Source: an uncultured Sulfurovum sp.
GTDB lineage: Bacteria > Campylobacterota > Campylobacteria > Campylobacterales > Sulfurovaceae
Direction: 5' to 3'
NCBI GenBank assembly: GCA_902727855.1
Contig: CACVAS010000020.1
Location: 62,001 to 126,000, forward strand
DNA: 64,000 bases
A program made the position numbers and the translations under genes. Positions 60,672 through 64,000 of this stretch are shown here, piece by piece. How positions within the stretch are numbered: position 1 is the first letter of the stretch; the number at the start of each line of letters is the position of its first letter. The notes below the pieces were generated by a model. The model searched no databases. It saw nothing but the letters and a program-made list of their open reading frames with translations, and was not told the DNA's origin.

Positions 60672-61355
60672 TTACTGAACTTGACTAATATTCTTAGTCC
60701 TATATTTAATGGAAAAGAGATCTTTGGCTTTGACCTCTGAAGAGATTTTTTTAATCTCTCCATGTATATCTATGCTCATTTTTGTCGTCTCTTCTATTTT
60801 GTATCTTCTGTTGTCATACTCCATGATAAAATTCTTTTTAGTCGTAAAATTTGCTATGCCTTGTATTGCACTCTTTTCTAATTTACTCTGCATTTTAATT
60901 TGGCTATCATTGTCACACGCCAAAAGAATCACATCCGTTTTATAGCCTATCTCTTTTTGAGAAACCTCATCAATGTTTCCTTCTCTTAGAGGCTTACATA
61001 CCACTGTTTGTTTTTCACCATTTCTATCTATCTTTTCAGTAAAGCGTAGTAACCTATGTTTGTCATCATACAATGAAAATCGCTCAGTTTTCATTGTCAT
61101 TTTATTTGTTTTAATTGCTGAAAACTTTATCTGAAACATAGAAGTACGTAAGTAGCCCTCATCTGTTTGTTTCATTGCATCTATTTTAGCATCTATGTCT
61201 ATAGGTAGATTAAAAGTTATTTTCCCATTGTTACGTATTTTCATTTTTGCTTTCGTACTATAGGCTATTTCATCATTATAGATACCAGATAAATCAAACA
61301 GACTATTAGACAGAAGCCATGAACTTAACACAAGTAATAAAAAAACTTTTCTCAA
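60672..61355 (-). CDS. Hypothetical exported protein, 227 aa
   Basis: A signal peptide (MRKVFLLLVLSSWLLSNS) is followed by a beta-rich domain with repeating amphipathic strands (KAKMKIRNNGKITFNLPIDI, YLRTSMFQIKFSAIKTNKM, KKNFIMEYDNRRYKIEET, TKMSIDIHGEIKKIS), suggesting a periplasmic beta-sandwich or lipocalin-like fold. It has few cysteines and no catalytic motif that I recognise. It sits 16 bp downstream of hemJ on the same strand. Confidence 0.7.
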   Translation of the reverse strand: MRKVFLLLVLSSWLLSNSLFDLSGIYNDEIAYSTKAKMKIRNNGKITFNLPIDIDAKIDAMKQTDEGYLRTSMFQIKFSAIKTNKMTMKTERFSLYDDKHRLLRFTEKIDRNGEKQTVVCKPLREGNIDEVSQKEIGYKTDVILLACDNDSQIKMQSKLEKSAIQGIANFTTKKNFIMEYDNRRYKIEETTKMSIDIHGEIKKISSEVKAKDLFSIKYRTKNISQVQ

Positions 61356-61371
61356 AATGGCATCCTCTCTT

Positions 61372-61806
61372 TTAAAATGGTTTTACCACAACCATTATCA
61401 CTATAAATATCATGAGTAAAGTTGGTACTTCATTGTAAAACCTTAACCATTTAGAGCTTTTATAGTGTGGATTATCTATAAGTATTTTACGAATATTTCC
61501 TAGAGAAACATGGTACGCAATAAGAAATGCCAAGACAAATAATTTTGCATACATCCAACCACCACTTGAAAATATAGCTGTATTTAAATATAACATCACT
61601 GCACCAGTGATAATAGTTGCCCACATGGCTGGTACACCAATGTATTTGAAGAGTTTATACTCTTGTACCTCAACAATGTCTGTAAATGCTTTTGTATCAG
61701 CATTTTCACGATGGTAAATAAAAAGTCGCGGTAAGTAAAACAACATTGCCATCCAACTCACAAAACTCATTACATGAAATGCCAAAATCCAAGTATAATA
61801 TTCCAT
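61372..61806 (-). CDS. hemJ: Protoporphyrinogen IX oxidase HemJ
   Basis: HemJ (formerly UPF0093) oxidises protoporphyrinogen IX in haem synthesis. The 144-aa protein has four membrane helices, with the conserved His in WILAFHVMSFVSWMAMLFYLP, LPRLFIYHRE, a Trp/Thr-rich helix and LAFLIAYHVSLGNIRK (second conserved His), then RFYNEVPTLLMIFIV. The features match the HemJ family well. It overlaps the upstream EEP-family gene by 1 nt. Confidence 0.9.
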   Translation of the reverse strand: MEYYTWILAFHVMSFVSWMAMLFYLPRLFIYHRENADTKAFTDIVEVQEYKLFKYIGVPAMWATIITGAVMLYLNTAIFSSGGWMYAKLFVLAFLIAYHVSLGNIRKILIDNPHYKSSKWLRFYNEVPTLLMIFIVIMVVVKPF

Positions 61807-63350
61807 TATTTCTCCATTATTTCAAAATCTTTTTTGTTGTGTATTACCAACTGTAATCCCTTATAATACCCAAGATATGCATAGTGTAACTTTATTTTAG
61901 TATTATCTTTTGGCGTGTGTTTCTTCGTTCGAAAGTGTAGCGGTATTTTTTTATTGTTAACATAAATCGCCTTATGCTTATAGATACCTACTACATCTCT
62001 TACTACTTCATTTTGTCTTAACTTGTGCTCATCTAGAGCAATACTGTCTAGATAATATTGCTCCAACTTTACATCACCTTTTGATCTCAATTTATAGGCA
62101 CTTGTAATCTCTTTAAGTCCATAGTACGACTTTATGCTCTCAACAAGTAAGTCATACTTCTCTCCCTCTTTTAAGTCTCTAGCACATCCATACATAAAAA
62201 TACCACGCCCATTTTTTTCCTGCTTAATAATTGCACTGTTGCCTCTTTTAAACACAACAACGACATTATTAAGCTTTATGTGATTATCTAATTTTTCTAG
62301 GCTATAAAGGTACTCAATAGATTTAGTGTCTATCTTTTTCTTCTTTGTGTAGACTTCTTTTTCATAAGGTTTTGTATCAAAATACGCAAAAACTGGTAAA
62401 TGATCAGAGTAGCCTTTTGCCCTATGTTTACCTTTTTTATATTGCCATCTGTTAATGTATCCTCTTTTGGTAAAAAGATAATCTGCCTTAAAAACATTAA
62501 AAGAGTTGTTCACATAATCAATGCCTTTACCATCAAACATTTTTTGAGGTAGTACTATCTGGTCTAAACTAGACTTTTTACCATAAAACTTATGAGACCA
62601 TCTATCTTCTACTGCTAACTCTTTCCACAAGGTATAGTGTTTTCCTCTTTGGGCATGCACTATTTCATACTCTTCAACTTTTGTATGAAGCACATCTGAA
62701 AATGCTGTTTGACCTTGGGTATCATTGTTTTTATCTTCTAGGGTTAAGTAGGCATTGTGGTCAGAGTTGAAGTCACCTATAATGACATACTCTTTACTAG
62801 GAGCCAGTCTTGCTATACGTGCTTGCAATGCCTTCGCATAGGCAATACGCTTACTCTCATACCCTTTATATGCCTTAGATTTCCAGTGATTTACAAAAAC
62901 TGTAAGGCTCTCTCCTTCAACAGCTACATCTGCTTCGAGTATGTTTCTTACGCGTGGTGCACCTGAGACAACTATATCTGAACTTTTTAACACTTTATAT
63001 CTAGAGAGTAGTGCTACTTGTATCGCAGCACCTTTTTTGGAAGTGATTGCACTATATTTATAGGGACACCCTACCTTTTTAAGTCTCTGCATAAGCTTTT
63101 TTAAAATTGCTTTATTTTCTACTTCTTGAAGCCCCAAGATATCTGCATCTACATCACATATGACTTCTGCCACATGATTGAGTTTTATCTCAACCATGCG
63201 ACTATTCCAGTTGTGTTTCCCAGGTATGTACTCTTCGTATTCTGTCCCTTGAAAAGAAGCATCAAAAAGATTCTCTACATTATAAGTAGCTATTTTGATA
63301 GGTGATGAACATAAAAAATAAGGTATAAAAAAAAAGAGTAGATATCGCAA
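61806..63350 (-). CDS. Exported endonuclease/exonuclease/phosphatase (EEP) family protein, 514 aa
   Basis: A signal peptide (MRYLLFFFIPYFLCSS) is followed by an EEP domain (about residues 18-330): IKIATYNVENLFDA, ILGLQEVENK (metal-binding Glu), VNHWKSKA, IIGDFNSDHNAY (Asp-x-Asn) and GYSDHLPVFAYF (Ser-Asp-His). The catalytic set of DNase I-like enzymes is complete, so it should be active outside the cytoplasm, perhaps on extracellular DNA or phospho-compounds. The last about 180 residues form an extra beta-rich domain, possibly OB-like (FMYGCARDLKEGEKYDLL). Confidence 0.86.
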   Translation of the reverse strand: MRYLLFFFIPYFLCSSPIKIATYNVENLFDASFQGTEYEEYIPGKHNWNSRMVEIKLNHVAEVICDVDADILGLQEVENKAILKKLMQRLKKVGCPYKYSAITSKKGAAIQVALLSRYKVLKSSDIVVSGAPRVRNILEADVAVEGESLTVFVNHWKSKAYKGYESKRIAYAKALQARIARLAPSKEYVIIGDFNSDHNAYLTLEDKNNDTQGQTAFSDVLHTKVEEYEIVHAQRGKHYTLWKELAVEDRWSHKFYGKKSSLDQIVLPQKMFDGKGIDYVNNSFNVFKADYLFTKRGYINRWQYKKGKHRAKGYSDHLPVFAYFDTKPYEKEVYTKKKKIDTKSIEYLYSLEKLDNHIKLNNVVVVFKRGNSAIIKQEKNGRGIFMYGCARDLKEGEKYDLLVESIKSYYGLKEITSAYKLRSKGDVKLEQYYLDSIALDEHKLRQNEVVRDVVGIYKHKAIYVNNKKIPLHFRTKKHTPKDNTKIKLHYAYLGYYKGLQLVIHNKKDFEIMEK

Positions 63351-63473
63351 AAAGTGTCCTATAAAAGTATGTTTTGTAAAAATGTATGCTGTAAATTAGT
63401 ATAGGTGTATTTTAACGAAGTAATAAAAAATAAGAGAAAAGTATGTCATATTGAGCACTTATGCACCTATGAC

Positions 63474-63511
63474 AAAAGGAGCAGAATAATACAATATCAT
63501 CCTCTCCTTTT
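63474..63511 (-). terminator. Possible terminator downstream of the YidB-like gene
   Basis: AAAAGGAG (63474-63481) and CTCCTTTT (63504-63511) can form an 8-bp stem with a 22-nt loop, 19 bp past the stop. The long loop makes it weak. Confidence 0.35.
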
Positions 63512-63529
63512 AATAGTGCTATGTTAAAA

Positions 63530-63976
63530 CTATCTAAACATCTTTCCTAACATATCCATAGCACCACCTGCTCCACCTACTTGTGCCAACATTTCATCTA
63601 TGCTATTACCCTCACCTTGTGTTGCTTGGTCTACCACTTGTGGTAGAGCATCTGCTAGTGCACCTGTTGCAGACTCAGTAGAAAGTCCTAGAGATGAAGC
63701 AAATTCAGAAATTTTGTCTGATCCTAGTAAATCAGTAATTTGACCCGGAGAGATAGAAGCATTTTCACCATTACCTAACCATGAACCTACAATTTCACCT
63801 AAGCCATTTTGGGAAAGTCCACCGACTAAAGCACCTAAGTCAAGACCTCCATCACTGTTACCTATAAGTCCACCCAATGCACCTGCTAAATCACCAGTAT
63901 CTAAACCTGTTGTAGCGTCATCACTGTTATTTTGTATAAGTGATGCACCCATTTTTAATAAATCCATTAATTCCAT
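63530..63976 (-). CDS. DUF937 (YidB-like) family protein, 148 aa
   Basis: The protein is Gly/Ala/Leu/Asp-rich with short helical repeats (GDLAGALGGLIGN, LGALVGGLSQNGLGEIVGSW, WLGNGENASISPGQ, ITDLLGSDKISEFASSLGLS), the pattern of the YidB/DUF937 family. It ends GGAMDMLGKMFR. No signal peptide is seen. The function is unknown. AAAAGGAATAAAAT precedes the ATG. Confidence 0.85.
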   Translation of the reverse strand: MELMDLLKMGASLIQNNSDDATTGLDTGDLAGALGGLIGNSDGGLDLGALVGGLSQNGLGEIVGSWLGNGENASISPGQITDLLGSDKISEFASSLGLSTESATGALADALPQVVDQATQGEGNSIDEMLAQVGGAGGAMDMLGKMFR

Positions 63977-64000
63977 ATTTTATTCCTTTTAATTTTATAC

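Noticed and set aside
1..64000. CRISPR array, tRNA, rRNA, prophage or integrated element
   Set aside because: No regularly spaced repeats, no cloverleaf-like sequences with CCA ends, and no integrase, transposase or phage structural genes were seen while reading both strands; small tRNA genes could still be missed by eye.

Overview
The window is low-GC, gene-dense bacterial chromosome and looks like a member of the Campylobacterota (Epsilonproteobacteria), most plausibly Sulfurovum- or Sulfurimonas-like. The grounds are a PEB4-type parvulin gene close to class II fructose-bisphosphate aldolase, the order ilvB-ilvH-lpxD, short intergenic gaps with many overlapping starts and stops, weak -35 boxes with TATAAT-like -10 boxes, and a phosphagen kinase of the kind I recall being reported from Sulfurovum. 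The genus is an inference. I found no rRNA, tRNA, CRISPR array, prophage or transposase gene.

Layout. 1-7.3 kb: tail of a RelE/ParE-type toxin, a lipoprotein, hisD overlapping a PLP enzyme that carries a palindromic repeat in its coding sequence, then peb4, two SurA/PEB4-like paralogues without a PPIase domain, and fba; nth reads the other way. 7.3-12.5 kb: ppk2, a secreted SGNH-like protein gene split by one in-frame TGA, and a pepD-phosphagen kinase operon. 12.6-17 kb: a three-gene operon of MoxR-type AAA+ ATPase, ankyrin-repeat protein and VWA/metallopeptidase-like protein whose HExxH glutamate is absent. 17-18.9 kb: small Cys-rich proteins, a MITE-like element that supplies a ribosome-binding site, and a structured RNA encoding a 20-residue hydrophobic peptide. 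18.9-31.5 kb: mostly housekeeping genes (metH, lpxD, ilvHB, ppx/gppA, ilvA, trmA). 31.5-38 kb: a DUF1501/DUF1800 export pair and three methionine sulfoxide reductase genes. 38-46 kb: a KefB-like antiporter, a 3D-domain lipoprotein, minCDE, DUF808, and a DUF2235 lipoprotein with a partner lipoprotein. 46-52 kb: a tight glmU-coaBC-uppS-prepilin peptidase-lptF-truA run. 52-56.6 kb: a micro-protein/XpaC/TelA/SPFH-GYF/zinc-ribbon operon. 56.7-60 kb: an ovothiol pair (ovoA-ovoB). 60-64 kb: small proteins, hemJ, an EEP-family nuclease and a YidB-like protein.

How the genes fit together. Several units concern stress and redox: ovothiol synthesis, cytoplasmic MsrA and MsrB, an exported MsrA-thioredoxin-MsrB fusion, and a TelA/SPFH envelope-stress cluster. 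Phosphagen kinase and PPK2 point to high-energy phosphate buffering. The least explained units are the MoxR-ankyrin-VWA operon, the small RNA/peptide locus at 18.1-18.4 kb, and the repeat elements placed inside or directly upstream of genes.

For many genes the start was moved from the longest reading frame to a codon with a better Shine-Dalgarno sequence; the reason is given in each entry. All family assignments come from reading motifs by eye, without any database search.
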